From: Sneathiella chungangensis
GTDB lineage: Bacteria > Pseudomonadota > Alphaproteobacteria > Sneathiellales > Sneathiellaceae
Direction of reading: 5' to 3'
Assembly (NCBI RefSeq): GCF_009882935.1
Contig: NZ_WTVA01000002.1
Location: 335,827-399,826 of the forward strand
Length of the DNA stretch: 64,000 nucleotides
Shown here: in pieces, positions 16,353 through 24,491 of the stretch
Numbering within the stretch: the stretch's first letter is position 1
Layout of the letters: every line of letters begins with the position of its first letter
Notes under the pieces: generated by a model
What the model was told of the DNA's origin: nothing
Seen by the model: the letters and a program-made list of their open reading frames with translations, nothing else
The model's database searches: none
Made by a program: the position numbers and the translations under genes

Positions 16353-17048
16353 CTAATTGTTGGCGATTTTCGGCTTGTGACGCCACCAGCCATTTTCGTT
16401 TACAGAATAAATCGGCTTGTAATGACGGATCCGGCTTGAGTCGACCACCTGACCGATCTGGTTGTCCAGCACCAGTTTCTTGCCCTTGAAGTTCACGACG
16501 AGAATGGCATGCGCGACGCCGAGATTGACGTCCTGAAGAACAACGATTTTCATATCCTCGGCAGGCCAGCCGAGGGCGCGCAGAGTGAAATATTTGACAA
16601 TCGCGTAGTCTTCGCAGTCACCAAAGCGGGCGAAGAATTCCTTCGGAATTTCCCAATAATCCTTAACGCCCCAGTTTACCGGATCGAGGATGTACCGAAA
16701 CAAATTCATATGCCGGTTGACCTGGGCGAGTTGCTCTTCCTTTGACAATTGTTGCCATTCGTCGATCAGCGCGACCCATTTCTGGTAGGCGCACCGGTTA
16801 TATTTTCCGGTAACGCAGTCGCCGGGGTCGTCCTTGTAGGTGTTCAGAACCTTCCGCCATTTCGGAAAAGGTTTAAGGCCCGAATACGGGGTTTCCTGAT
16901 ATCCGAATAATCCGGCGGCCTGCGCGGGGGAGGTTGATGGCGTTAACAGCAGCAGTGCGGCGAGTATCACTACCCGCAAAACCACAAATTTTCGTAATCC
17001 GGCTGATGTCACCTTGGGTTTCCCTGCGTGTCTGGAAATGCCGTCCAT
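16353..17048 (-). CDS. LapG-like periplasmic cysteine protease (BTLCP) with intact triad
   Basis: A 231-aa exported transglutaminase-like cysteine peptidase. A hydrophobic signal (about residues 25-45) ends PAQAAG. The catalytic residues are Cys145 (FGDCEDYAIVKYF), His180 (GVAHAILVV) and Asp195 (LVLDNQ), with the Asp and Glu next to Cys that bind calcium in LapG. In pseudomonads LapG cuts the N-terminal retention module of the adhesin LapA and frees it from the surface; the same job is inferred here. The gene converges on tolC with a 58-nt gap and is divergent from the second HD-GYP gene (133-nt gap). GGGGAGAA precedes the start. Confidence 0.92.
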   Translation of the reverse strand: MDGISRHAGKPKVTSAGLRKFVVLRVVILAALLLLTPSTSPAQAAGLFGYQETPYSGLKPFPKWRKVLNTYKDDPGDCVTGKYNRCAYQKWVALIDEWQQLSKEEQLAQVNRHMNLFRYILDPVNWGVKDYWEIPKEFFARFGDCEDYAIVKYFTLRALGWPAEDMKIVVLQDVNLGVAHAILVVNFKGKKLVLDNQIGQVVDSSRIRHYKPIYSVNENGWWRHKPKIANN

Positions 17049-17181
17049 TTCTCCCCGGCATTATGGGCAACAAATCGTTAACAAAGCCTGACCTGGCCAC
17101 CTAATGTCGTTGCGCGGCAGCGCATTAATTGCGTAGGTTAGTTATCAGGAATTTACCGATCTTAAAGAGTTTCAAGGCATT

Positions 17182-19350
17182 ATGCCCTCTCGTGAAATAT
17201 ATAACCGGATTGTCATGGCCGATATTGAGATTGAAGCATCAGGAAAAAAGAAGACCTACAAAACGCTGAGCCTCGGCGTGTTGCTGCTTCTTGCCGTTAT
17301 CGCCGCGGGGATCTGGGGCACTTTTAAATTCGTTGATGAACAGCGCGTGCGCGACGTTCGGAATTGGGAAATCCGTCTTGGAATTGTTGCCGACAGCCGC
17401 GCGGCAAGCGTCGATGAATGGCTCCGCAAGCAGGAGCAGGCGATCGGCACCCTCGCGACGAATGCATCTTTACAGGTCTACCTGACACAGTTGGTAATCG
17501 AGACCGCGGAAAACGGCAATTCGATTTCCGAGGTTCCGGAGGCCGGTTACCTCATCAATCTTTTGAATAACCAGGCGGTGATCAGTGGTTTCTGGGAGCC
17601 GGAGGAGCCGCAGATAAGGGCCAATGTCGCGCGACCGGGCCGGGCGGGAATCGGGCTTACGGATGCATCGGGAACGCTTCTCGTTTCCAGCGGCAACATG
17701 CCGCCGATGAACCCGACCATCCGCGCGGCCATGGCCAAGGCCGGTGAAGGACAGGCGGCGCTTATCGATCTTTACGAGGGGATAAACGGTGATCCTACGC
17801 TTGGCTTTGTCTGGCCGGTCTTCGCCGTTCAGGACGAAGGGAGCAGCAAGGATATCATCGGATATGTGATCGGCCTCAGAACAGTGGAGTCATCGCTCTT
17901 TCCGCTCCTGTTTCAGCCGGGAGACACGTTGCAGACAGCGGAGAATTATCTCGTCCGCCGTGACGGAAATCTGGTGCAATATATCTCGCCGCTCGCCGAT
18001 GGTACGCTCGCCCTTGCCCGCAAGCTAAGTATCAAGGATGACCTTGCCGCGGCTTTCGCTGTTGAGCGGCCCGGCGATTTCGCCATCCTCTCGAACTATC
18101 TCGGTAGCAAGGTGCTGGTCACCGGGCGCGCCCTGACAGTCGCGCCCTGGTATCTTGTGCGCACGGTGACGGAGCGTGAAGCGCTTGCGGAAACCGACCA
18201 GCGGCTCTCCACGATGCTCGGAATCTTTCTGCTTCTGATTTTTGCGGTTGCCGGAACGGTTGTTGCCGTCTGGCGGCACGGTACGTCGATCAGGGCGGCG
18301 GAGCTGGCGCTGCGTTACAAGGAAATTGCCAACCAGCTGAAAGACCGTAGCGAGTTTTTAAAGATTGTTACCGATCAGCAGCCGACCGCCATCGCGGTAT
18401 TCGATTCGGAAGACAAATATACCTTCGCCAACAGCGTCGCCGCCGCAGACGTCGATATCTCGCAAGACGAAATGATCGGTAAAAAGGTTGCCAGTGTCCT
18501 CGGCCCGTCGCAGGCCAAGGAAATAATCGAGATGAGCAACCTGGTGCGCAAAGATTACGAGCCGCGTTCGCAGATCAGCCGCCTGCACAGCGATGACGCG
18601 GAAAAGCCGGAACGGGTCATCAAATCCGATTTTGTCCCTTTGCGCTCGGCCAGGGTAAACAGCAAAGAGGTCTTGACCGTCTTTCAGGATATTACCGATG
18701 TCGTCATGGCCCAGGAACGGCGAGAAGAGGTCATGCGCGATCTCGTGTCAACACTTGTCGCCTTTGTCGATCGCCGCGATCCCTATTCCGCCGATCAGTC
18801 GCGCCGCGTGGCGAAGGTCGCGGTTGCCGTCGCGCGTGAAATGGGTGCCTCCGACGAGTTGGTGCGCACGGTCGATATCGCCGGCAACCTGATGAATATC
18901 GGCAAGATACTGGTTCCGGCGGATATCCTGACCAAGACCAACAATCTGACGAAAAAGGAAATGGACGTCATTCGCAATAGCCTGATTTCGAGTGCCGACC
19001 TGCTCGAAGAAGTCGATTTTGACCTGCCGGTTGCCTCGACGTTGCGTCAACTTCAGGAAAACTATGACGGCAGCGGCCAACCGAACGGCCTCGTCGGAAC
19101 GCAAATCAGCGAGGCGGCCAGAATTATTGCCGTCGCCAACGCATTCGTCGGCATGGTCAGCCCGCGGGCCTATCGGGGGGCTCTCGGGTTCAGCGAAGCG
19201 ATAAAGAATTTGCTGGATGCGGCGGATACGCGCTTCGACCGCCGTGTGGTCAGCGCGCTTATCAATTATCTCGAGAATCGCGGTGGGCGCGAGAACTGGA
19301 AATATTTCTCGGAAAGCCTTGATGAGAAGCCTTCCGACATCGGAAGTTAG
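17182..19350 (+). CDS. Membrane protein with periplasmic sensor, PAS and fully degenerate HD-GYP domain (2)
   Basis: 722 aa with the same layout as the HD-GYP protein at 7698-9758. Membrane segments lie near residues 31-52 and 346-364, with about 290 residues of Cache-like periplasmic region between them, then PAS (about 390-510) and HD-GYP (about 525-705). All metal ligands appear lost: the first His is Gln (DQSRRVA), the HD dyad is Met571-Asn572 (NLMNIGKI), the third His is Ser, HHE reads Leu624-Gln625-Glu626, and the later Asp is Asn (VANAF). The GYP loop reads DGSGQP. It cannot be a normal phosphodiesterase. It is divergent from the active LapG-like gene, which suggests it senses or holds that protease. 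AAGG precedes ATG 17182; ATG 17215 is an alternative. Confidence 0.86.
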   Translation: MPSREIYNRIVMADIEIEASGKKKTYKTLSLGVLLLLAVIAAGIWGTFKFVDEQRVRDVRNWEIRLGIVADSRAASVDEWLRKQEQAIGTLATNASLQVYLTQLVIETAENGNSISEVPEAGYLINLLNNQAVISGFWEPEEPQIRANVARPGRAGIGLTDASGTLLVSSGNMPPMNPTIRAAMAKAGEGQAALIDLYEGINGDPTLGFVWPVFAVQDEGSSKDIIGYVIGLRTVESSLFPLLFQPGDTLQTAENYLVRRDGNLVQYISPLADGTLALARKLSIKDDLAAAFAVERPGDFAILSNYLGSKVLVTGRALTVAPWYLVRTVTEREALAETDQRLSTMLGIFLLLIFAVAGTVVAVWRHGTSIRAAELALRYKEIANQLKDRSEFLKIVTDQQPTAIAVFDSEDKYTFANSVAAADVDISQDEMIGKKVASVLGPSQAKEIIEMSNLVRKDYEPRSQISRLHSDDAEKPERVIKSDFVPLRSARVNSKEVLTVFQDITDVVMAQERREEVMRDLVSTLVAFVDRRDPYSADQSRRVAKVAVAVAREMGASDELVRTVDIAGNLMNIGKILVPADILTKTNNLTKKEMDVIRNSLISSADLLEEVDFDLPVASTLRQLQENYDGSGQPNGLVGTQISEAARIIAVANAFVGMVSPRAYRGALGFSEAIKNLLDAADTRFDRRVVSALINYLENRGGRENWKYFSESLDEKPSDIGS

Positions 19351-19362
19351 CAGCCGTTTACC

Positions 19363-20427
19363 TTAAAGGAGTGGGGTCGCCTGAAGCGCCGCCGGTCCGG
19401 TCAGGATTAATTTCACGACCTCGCTTTGCCGGCTGGTGTCGGTCTTGCGGAAAATCTGCCGCAGCTGGGATCGAACGGTATGCATGCTCACCCCCCATTC
19501 ATCAGCAAGATCATCAAGCTTGTGACCGTTTGTCAGCCCGAGAGCAAGCCGCCCTTCGGCTGGTGTCAAACCATAGAGACGGCAAATCGTTTCAATCGAT
19601 AGCTCCACCGGTTCGGCCGGATCGGAGACGAACAGGACCGCCCCTTTGCCGGCGACGCCCGTGCCGATCGGCGCGACCATGACATTGAGCGGGTAATCGC
19701 TCTCCATGCGCGTCAGGGATATGGCGAAATCGCCTTCCGATTTCGTGTCGTCAGGCGGCGAAAGGGTATCCGCGAGCAGTTTGGCAAGCGCCCGGCTCTC
19801 TCCCGGCAGGGTCGCCCGGCAGATCCGATCTGCGCCGACGACAAGTCCGTCCCCCTGTTCGAGGTAGCGTTTCGCCTTACCGTTAAAGAACAGGATCTTG
19901 GAATCTGCCGTTACCAGAATTACGCCGATGGGCAATCTATTGAGGACCGCCGTTGCGGAATCAAGGAGCGGCGCCGTTTCGGCGCTCCGCCGGTGTCCCT
20001 GATGACGTTGGATTGCGTTCAGGAGGCTGCGGGAAATGCCATCGGTGGTTAGCTGGCTCTTGATGAGATAGTCCTGGGCCCCCTTACTAATCGCTTCTCG
20101 GCCTACTTTTTCGTCTTCATCGGTCATGACGACGACGGGAGTCTGCGGAATTTTCTGCGACAGAAGGGAGATTGCGTCAAACCTATTTTCCGACTTTTCC
20201 GTCAGATCAAGGATGATCACATCGCCATTTTGCGACCGGGCCGCCTTGGCAAAGTCGTCAAGGCAGGCAACATGCTCGAATGAAAATTTTGCATTCGCGG
20301 CGTTAGAGAGCAACCAGCTCAACTGCTGGGCATCCTCCTCCTTGCGTCCTATAAATCGGACGGTCGCGATAGAATTTTCGTCCATTGGGTACGATTTTCC
20401 GGTTTTTGCCTGACGGGCCTCGGCCAT
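19363..20427 (-). CDS. Response regulator: receiver, PAS-like middle, LuxR-type HTH
   Basis: 354 aa. The receiver domain (about residues 20-145) keeps the phospho-acceptor Asp (VIILDLTEKS), the Thr (VVMTDEDE) and the Lys (DYLIKSQL). The usual acidic pair at the first strand is replaced (VRFIGRKEED), so phosphorylation may be unusual or absent. A PAS-like middle (about 155-270) precedes a C-terminal LuxR helix-turn-helix (LTPAEGRLALGLTNGHKLDDL, then MHTVRSQLRQIFRKT). No histidine kinase is adjacent. It converges with the second HD-GYP gene (12-nt gap), so it may control the secretion locus. ATG 20385 is a possible alternative start. Confidence 0.85.
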   Translation of the reverse strand: MAEARQAKTGKSYPMDENSIATVRFIGRKEEDAQQLSWLLSNAANAKFSFEHVACLDDFAKAARSQNGDVIILDLTEKSENRFDAISLLSQKIPQTPVVVMTDEDEKVGREAISKGAQDYLIKSQLTTDGISRSLLNAIQRHQGHRRSAETAPLLDSATAVLNRLPIGVILVTADSKILFFNGKAKRYLEQGDGLVVGADRICRATLPGESRALAKLLADTLSPPDDTKSEGDFAISLTRMESDYPLNVMVAPIGTGVAGKGAVLFVSDPAEPVELSIETICRLYGLTPAEGRLALGLTNGHKLDDLADEWGVSMHTVRSQLRQIFRKTDTSRQSEVVKLILTGPAALQATPLL

Positions 20428-20557
20428 ACAGCCGGGGATTCACCTTGTACCATGGCCAAAATTACCTAAAATTTTGATAATTTGGTTAAAAACAATTGCA
20501 TTCCCGACTCTCGTCACGCCTGTACATAGACTATAGTTCTAATCAGCGGTAAATTTA

Positions 20558-21112
20558 ATGCCAAGATACATTGCGTTTCACAAACCCTACGATGTCCTCA
20601 GCCAGTTTACCGGCGAGGCGGGCCAGAAGACGTTATCAGAATTTTCTCTTCCAAAGAAAGTTTATGCGGCCGGCCGGCTCGATAAGGATAGCGAGGGTCT
20701 CCTTTTATTGAGCGATGACGGCCCGCTGATCAAGAAGCTGCTCGATCCGGAAAATGGTCATGAGCGGGTTTACTGGGCGGAAGTGGAGGGAGAACCGACG
20801 CAGGACACCCTTGCCAGGCTTTCGCGCGGTGTGATTTTCAAGGGGCATAAATCGAAACCCTGCCGCGTAAACCGGTTGGTCCCACAGCCGGAAATTTCGC
20901 CGCGGGACCCGCCCGTGCGGTTTCGAAAATCCATCCCGACCTGCTGGATCGAACTCGTCCTGACGGAAGGGAAAAACCGGCAAGTGCGGCGCATGACGGC
21001 CGCAGTCGGCCATCCGACCTTGCGTCTTGTCCGCAAACGCATCGGGAAGCTTATGCTCGGCGATCTGCTGCCCGGTGAGTGGCGCGACGTTCAGAAGTCG
21101 GATATTTTCTGA
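20558..21112 (+). CDS. rluE: 23S rRNA pseudouridine synthase, RluE/RsuA family
   Basis: A 184-aa pseudouridine synthase with no S4 domain, as in RluE, which modifies U2457 in the 23S rRNA peptidyl-transferase region. The catalytic Asp is in AAGRLDKDSEGLLLL (about residue 43). The family motifs FHKPYDVLSQF at the N-terminus and EGKNRQVRRMTAAVGHPTLRLVR near the C-terminus are both present. The ATG has no strong SD but matches the family start. It is a single gene, convergent with the stress-protein gene. Confidence 0.92.
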   Translation: MPRYIAFHKPYDVLSQFTGEAGQKTLSEFSLPKKVYAAGRLDKDSEGLLLLSDDGPLIKKLLDPENGHERVYWAEVEGEPTQDTLARLSRGVIFKGHKSKPCRVNRLVPQPEISPRDPPVRFRKSIPTCWIELVLTEGKNRQVRRMTAAVGHPTLRLVRKRIGKLMLGDLLPGEWRDVQKSDIF

Positions 21113-21141
21113 ACGGCGCCAGCCACCTGGCTGCTTGATTA

Positions 21142-21966
21142 TTAATGGGCAAACAGGACCGGAGCGGTCATATGCTCGAGAATATTTTTAGTGGCGCCGC
21201 CCAGGATCATTTCGCGAAGCCGGCTATGGCCATAGGCCCCCATCACCAGCATATCGCCGCTGTAATCGACAAGCGCATCCAAAATCGCATCGCCGACGGC
21301 AAGATCCGGCCAATGCCCGGATTTGAACGTCGCCTTGATCCCGTGCCTCTCAAGATGAGCGAGAATATGCGATGTCTCGAACGATTCATCTTCAGTTGCA
21401 TTGACGCGAAGAAGGGTCACTTTATCCGCCTTTTTCAGAAACGGAAGCGCTTCATGCAGCGCGCGCGACGCTTCGCGGGTATTGTTCCAGGCAACGATGA
21501 CATGGTTGCCGAAGTTGGCGTACTTGCCGGCAAACGGGATAATCAAGACCGGGCGCGGGGAGCTCACCACAATTTCTTCAGCTATGTAACGTGTCTGCGC
21601 ATTGTTTTCGGCATCCGGGTCTCCCTGGCCGACAACAACGAGATCGGCCGCAAGCGCATGGGCATTGAGAAGATCCGGCGCGTATCCTTCCTCGATGACG
21701 ACCTCGATCGAGCGATCCACCTTGGCGGCAAGCGCCTCAAGTTTCGCTTTCGCCGCAACGGCATTTTCTTCCTCCACCTTGCGGGTTTGCTCGATAAATT
21801 CCGGCGGCACATACCCCATGAAAGATGTCGGAACGGTGACCTGCGAGATCGTATACAAGCCAATTACGTGAGCGTCATGTTCAACGGCAAGACCGAGAGC
21901 CGTCTCAATACGGGCATCTAATTGAGAATCATTGTTGAGATGTAACAATATGGTTTTTATGGACAT
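21142..21966 (-). CDS. Universal stress protein, tandem UspA domains
   Basis: A 274-aa protein of two Usp domains. The C-terminal one carries the ATP-binding pattern of the family (VMGAYGHSRLREMILGGAT, a Gly-x2-Gly-x9-Gly-Ser/Thr type motif); the N-terminal half starts IKTILLHLNND and is more divergent. Such proteins act in the cytoplasm under starvation or redox stress; the precise role here is unknown. AAGGAAA lies upstream of the ATG. The gene stands alone, with 244 bp of non-coding sequence before the divergent nitroreductase gene. Confidence 0.9.
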   Translation of the reverse strand: MSIKTILLHLNNDSQLDARIETALGLAVEHDAHVIGLYTISQVTVPTSFMGYVPPEFIEQTRKVEEENAVAAKAKLEALAAKVDRSIEVVIEEGYAPDLLNAHALAADLVVVGQGDPDAENNAQTRYIAEEIVVSSPRPVLIIPFAGKYANFGNHVIVAWNNTREASRALHEALPFLKKADKVTLLRVNATEDESFETSHILAHLERHGIKATFKSGHWPDLAVGDAILDALVDYSGDMLVMGAYGHSRLREMILGGATKNILEHMTAPVLFAH

Positions 21967-22210
21967 AGCACTTTCCTTTTTTCCACCCTGGACGGTAATG
22001 CGTTATTCTTATCGACGTTTTTGTCAGGAGCATTGATTTGAGACAAACTCTCCCGCGGCGACTCACAGCCGTTAATGGCGCTCGCATCTTCTATTACTGT
22101 ATGAACTGTTTACGCAGATAACAACCGGATAAATGCAAGGGCGTAGGCAGGGCTGACGTTCTCTGTTATGAATGCAAAAGGGCAGAATTTGAAAAGGAAT
22201 ATTTTGTTTG

Positions 22211-22777
22211 ATGGATGCCATAGAAGCTCTGCTTACACGTAAATCCTCCGCCAGACTCATAGCGCCCGCGCCGGGGCATCAGGATCTGAAAGTGATGATA
22301 CAGGCGGCTGCGCGCGCCCCCGATCATTGCCGGCTTCGACCGTGGCGGTTTTTGGTGATTGAAGACGAGGCGCGCGCGCGGCTGGGCGATATTTTCCAGC
22401 AGGCATTAAGGAACCGCGATCCGGAGGCGAGCGATGCCGCGCTCGAAAAGGAACGGCTGAAACCATTCAGGGCGCCGATGCTGATCGTTGTCATCGCGAA
22501 AATCGACGATCATCCGAAGGTACCGGCTGTCGAGCAAATCCTGTCTGCCGGCGCTGCCGCGCAGAATATAATGCTTGCGGCTCATGCGCTGGGATATGGC
22601 GGCATATGGAGATCAGGCAAACCCTGCTTTGATCCGATCGTGAAGGCTGCTCTCGGCGCTGGCGAGATGGACCAGATTGTCGGATTTCTCTACCTCGGCA
22701 CGGCGGAGCGGACACCGGTGCTTCCGGAAGACTCGATTTCCGACTACCTGGAAATCTGGGAAAACCAGCCGGAATAG
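22211..22777 (+). CDS. Nitroreductase family protein (YdjA-like)
   Basis: A 188-aa FMN-dependent nitroreductase-fold protein of the compact YdjA type. The FMN-contacting N-terminus has LLTRKSSARLIAP; AARAPDHCRLRPWRFLVIED is the family motif that includes the SPD-like turn, here APDH. Near residue 120, AGAAAQNIMLAAHALGYGGIWRSG is well conserved. It probably reduces quinones or nitro compounds with NAD(P)H; the physiological substrate is unknown. ATG 22211 follows an in-frame TTG at 22208. The GST-like gene begins 45 nt downstream, so the two may share a transcript ending at the terminator near 23750. Confidence 0.92.
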   Translation: MDAIEALLTRKSSARLIAPAPGHQDLKVMIQAAARAPDHCRLRPWRFLVIEDEARARLGDIFQQALRNRDPEASDAALEKERLKPFRAPMLIVVIAKIDDHPKVPAVEQILSAGAAAQNIMLAAHALGYGGIWRSGKPCFDPIVKAALGAGEMDQIVGFLYLGTAERTPVLPEDSISDYLEIWENQPE

Positions 22778-22822
22778 ACAAGCCTGGGACGTGACATATA
22801 ACAATAATCAGGGAGACAATTA

Positions 22823-23731
22823 ATGTCCGAACTTATTTTCCATCACTACGATGCATCGCCATTCGCCGAGAAGGTGCGTTCCGTTTTCGGTTTCAAGGGG
22901 CTTAGCTGGCGGTCCGTGCAGATACCGCGGATGATGCCGAAACCCGAGCTCGTGCCGCTGACCGGTGGGTACCGAAAAACGCCGGTATTGCAGATTGGCG
23001 CCCATATCTATTGCGATACGCAAATCATTATCCGCGAATTGGAAGCCCGCCATCCGAAACCGACGCTCTTTCCCGGAAACAGTCAGTTTCTCGGCTGGGG
23101 AATGAGTTTCTGGACGGACAAGCTTTTGTTCAGCAACGCTGCCGCAATTGTCTTTGGCACATTTGGCGACCAAATGCCGCCCGAATTCGTCAGGGATCGC
23201 GCCGAATATTCCGGTGGCGGCATAAATATCGAGAAGATGAAAGCCGCTCTGCCTGTTTCTCTGCAGCAGTTCGCCGCCATGATGGACTGGGCGGAACAGG
23301 GCCTGACCGATGGCCGTGACTATTTTCTCGGCAGTGAGGCAAGCCTTGTCGATTTCGATCTTTATTATGTTACCTGGTTTGCCGGCCGGGCGCCGGAGGC
23401 TAAAAAAATCCTTGAAGGCTTTCCGAACCTCGCAAGCTGGATGGGACGGATGGCTGCCGTCGGCCATGGCAAGCCGGAAGAGTTAACCGCGGGCGAAGCT
23501 CTTGACATTGCGAAAGGAGATGACGTTTCCGGCTATACAGGCGTTGTCGCCGCCGGAGAAGCGAAGAAGGCCGGTGATCCGGTCACCGTCGCGCCGAATG
23601 ATACGGGACGCGTTCCGGTATCGGGCGAACTTGTGGCATTGAATAGCCGGGAAATCGCGATCCGTCACTCGAACGATATTGTCGGCGAGGTCATAATTCA
23701 TTTTCCGCGCGCCGGATTTGTCGTCCAGTAA
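22823..23731 (+). CDS. Glutathione S-transferase family protein
   Basis: A 302-aa protein with a thioredoxin-like N-terminal GST domain (residues 1-80: HHYDASPFAEKVRSVFGFKGL, then KTPVLQIG and a cis-Pro loop) and an all-helical C-terminal part. The last 80 residues are an extra beta-rich segment (VTVAPNDTGRVPVSGELVAL...) beyond the usual GST length. The N-terminal active position is Ser or Tyr, not Cys. The substrate is unknown. A GGGAG site precedes the ATG. Confidence 0.88.
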   Translation: MSELIFHHYDASPFAEKVRSVFGFKGLSWRSVQIPRMMPKPELVPLTGGYRKTPVLQIGAHIYCDTQIIIRELEARHPKPTLFPGNSQFLGWGMSFWTDKLLFSNAAAIVFGTFGDQMPPEFVRDRAEYSGGGINIEKMKAALPVSLQQFAAMMDWAEQGLTDGRDYFLGSEASLVDFDLYYVTWFAGRAPEAKKILEGFPNLASWMGRMAAVGHGKPEELTAGEALDIAKGDDVSGYTGVVAAGEAKKAGDPVTVAPNDTGRVPVSGELVALNSREIAIRHSNDIVGEVIIHFPRAGFVVQ

Positions 23732-23743
23732 GCCTGCGGAGCC

Positions 23744-23771
23744 ACGGCGAAATCACGGTTTCGCCGTTTTT
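23744..23771 (+). terminator. Rho-independent terminator
   Basis: A 9-bp stem (ACGGCGAAA paired with TTTCGCCGT) closes a 6-nt loop and runs into five Ts. It lies 13 nt after the GST-like gene and should end the nitroreductase/GST transcript. Confidence 0.85.
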
Positions 23772-23880
23772 GATGAATAATATTAAGGGGCAGCGGCGCT
23801 GGCATTGGCATGACGGTTCTGGATTTATTTATCTGTCAGTGTTATGAAGCCTAGGAAATCCCCATTCTCCGGAGAGACCA

Positions 23881-24489
23881 TTGAATAAAAAAATTCAGAT
23901 GTTGCTTATTGGATTGCTTGTTCCAGCGGCGGTCCTTACCCTGAATTTACAGGGGGCATCGTTGGCGCTTGCGCAGTCCAAATTGCCGGAAGCCGTCATC
24001 GCGGTGGTTGATATTAATCAGGTCCTGCAGGTTTCCGAGCCGTCGAAAAAAGCCGAAGAAGATGTCAAGGCGCTCCTTAAAACCAAGGTTGACGAATTGA
24101 ACAAGCGCGGTGATGCCCTGCTTGTGGAGAAAGAGGCCCTCGATAAACAACGGGCGATCTTGTCGCCGGACGCGTACCAGAAAAAGCTGTCAGAGTTGAA
24201 CGTCCAGAGGCAAAATCTGCAACGCGAATTCCAGGTTATTAATGGCAAGATGAACGAAGTTCTCGTCGGGATCCGCCTCCGGTTTCGTGAAATTATCATT
24301 CGCATCGCGGCGGATGTGAGCAAGGAAAAGGGCGTCAATATCGGCATCGACCGGGACAAGACGGTTTTCTTTAATCCAGATATGAATATTACCGAGGAAG
24401 TTCTCGCAAGATTTAACAAGGCCAATCCAAAAGTCGATATCAAGATTGAAGAAACGCCGCCGGCTGCCGCGCCCGCGAAGAAGCAGTAG
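23881..24489 (+). CDS. OmpH/Skp-family periplasmic chaperone
   Basis: A 202-aa exported protein with a signal peptide (about residues 5-32, LALAQS) and a long charged coiled coil (about 50-140), as in Skp, which guards unfolded outer-membrane proteins. The start VIAVVDINQVLQVSE and the QNLQREFQVINGKMNEV helix fit the family; the C-terminus is an Ala/Pro/Lys tail. It starts at TTG 23881 after GGAGAGACC, which also sets the right signal-peptide length. It is not next to bamA or lpxD, where skp usually lies, so it may be a paralogue. Confidence 0.87.
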   Translation: MNKKIQMLLIGLLVPAAVLTLNLQGASLALAQSKLPEAVIAVVDINQVLQVSEPSKKAEEDVKALLKTKVDELNKRGDALLVEKEALDKQRAILSPDAYQKKLSELNVQRQNLQREFQVINGKMNEVLVGIRLRFREIIIRIAADVSKEKGVNIGIDRDKTVFFNPDMNITEEVLARFNKANPKVDIKIEETPPAAAPAKKQ

Positions 24490-24491
24490 CG

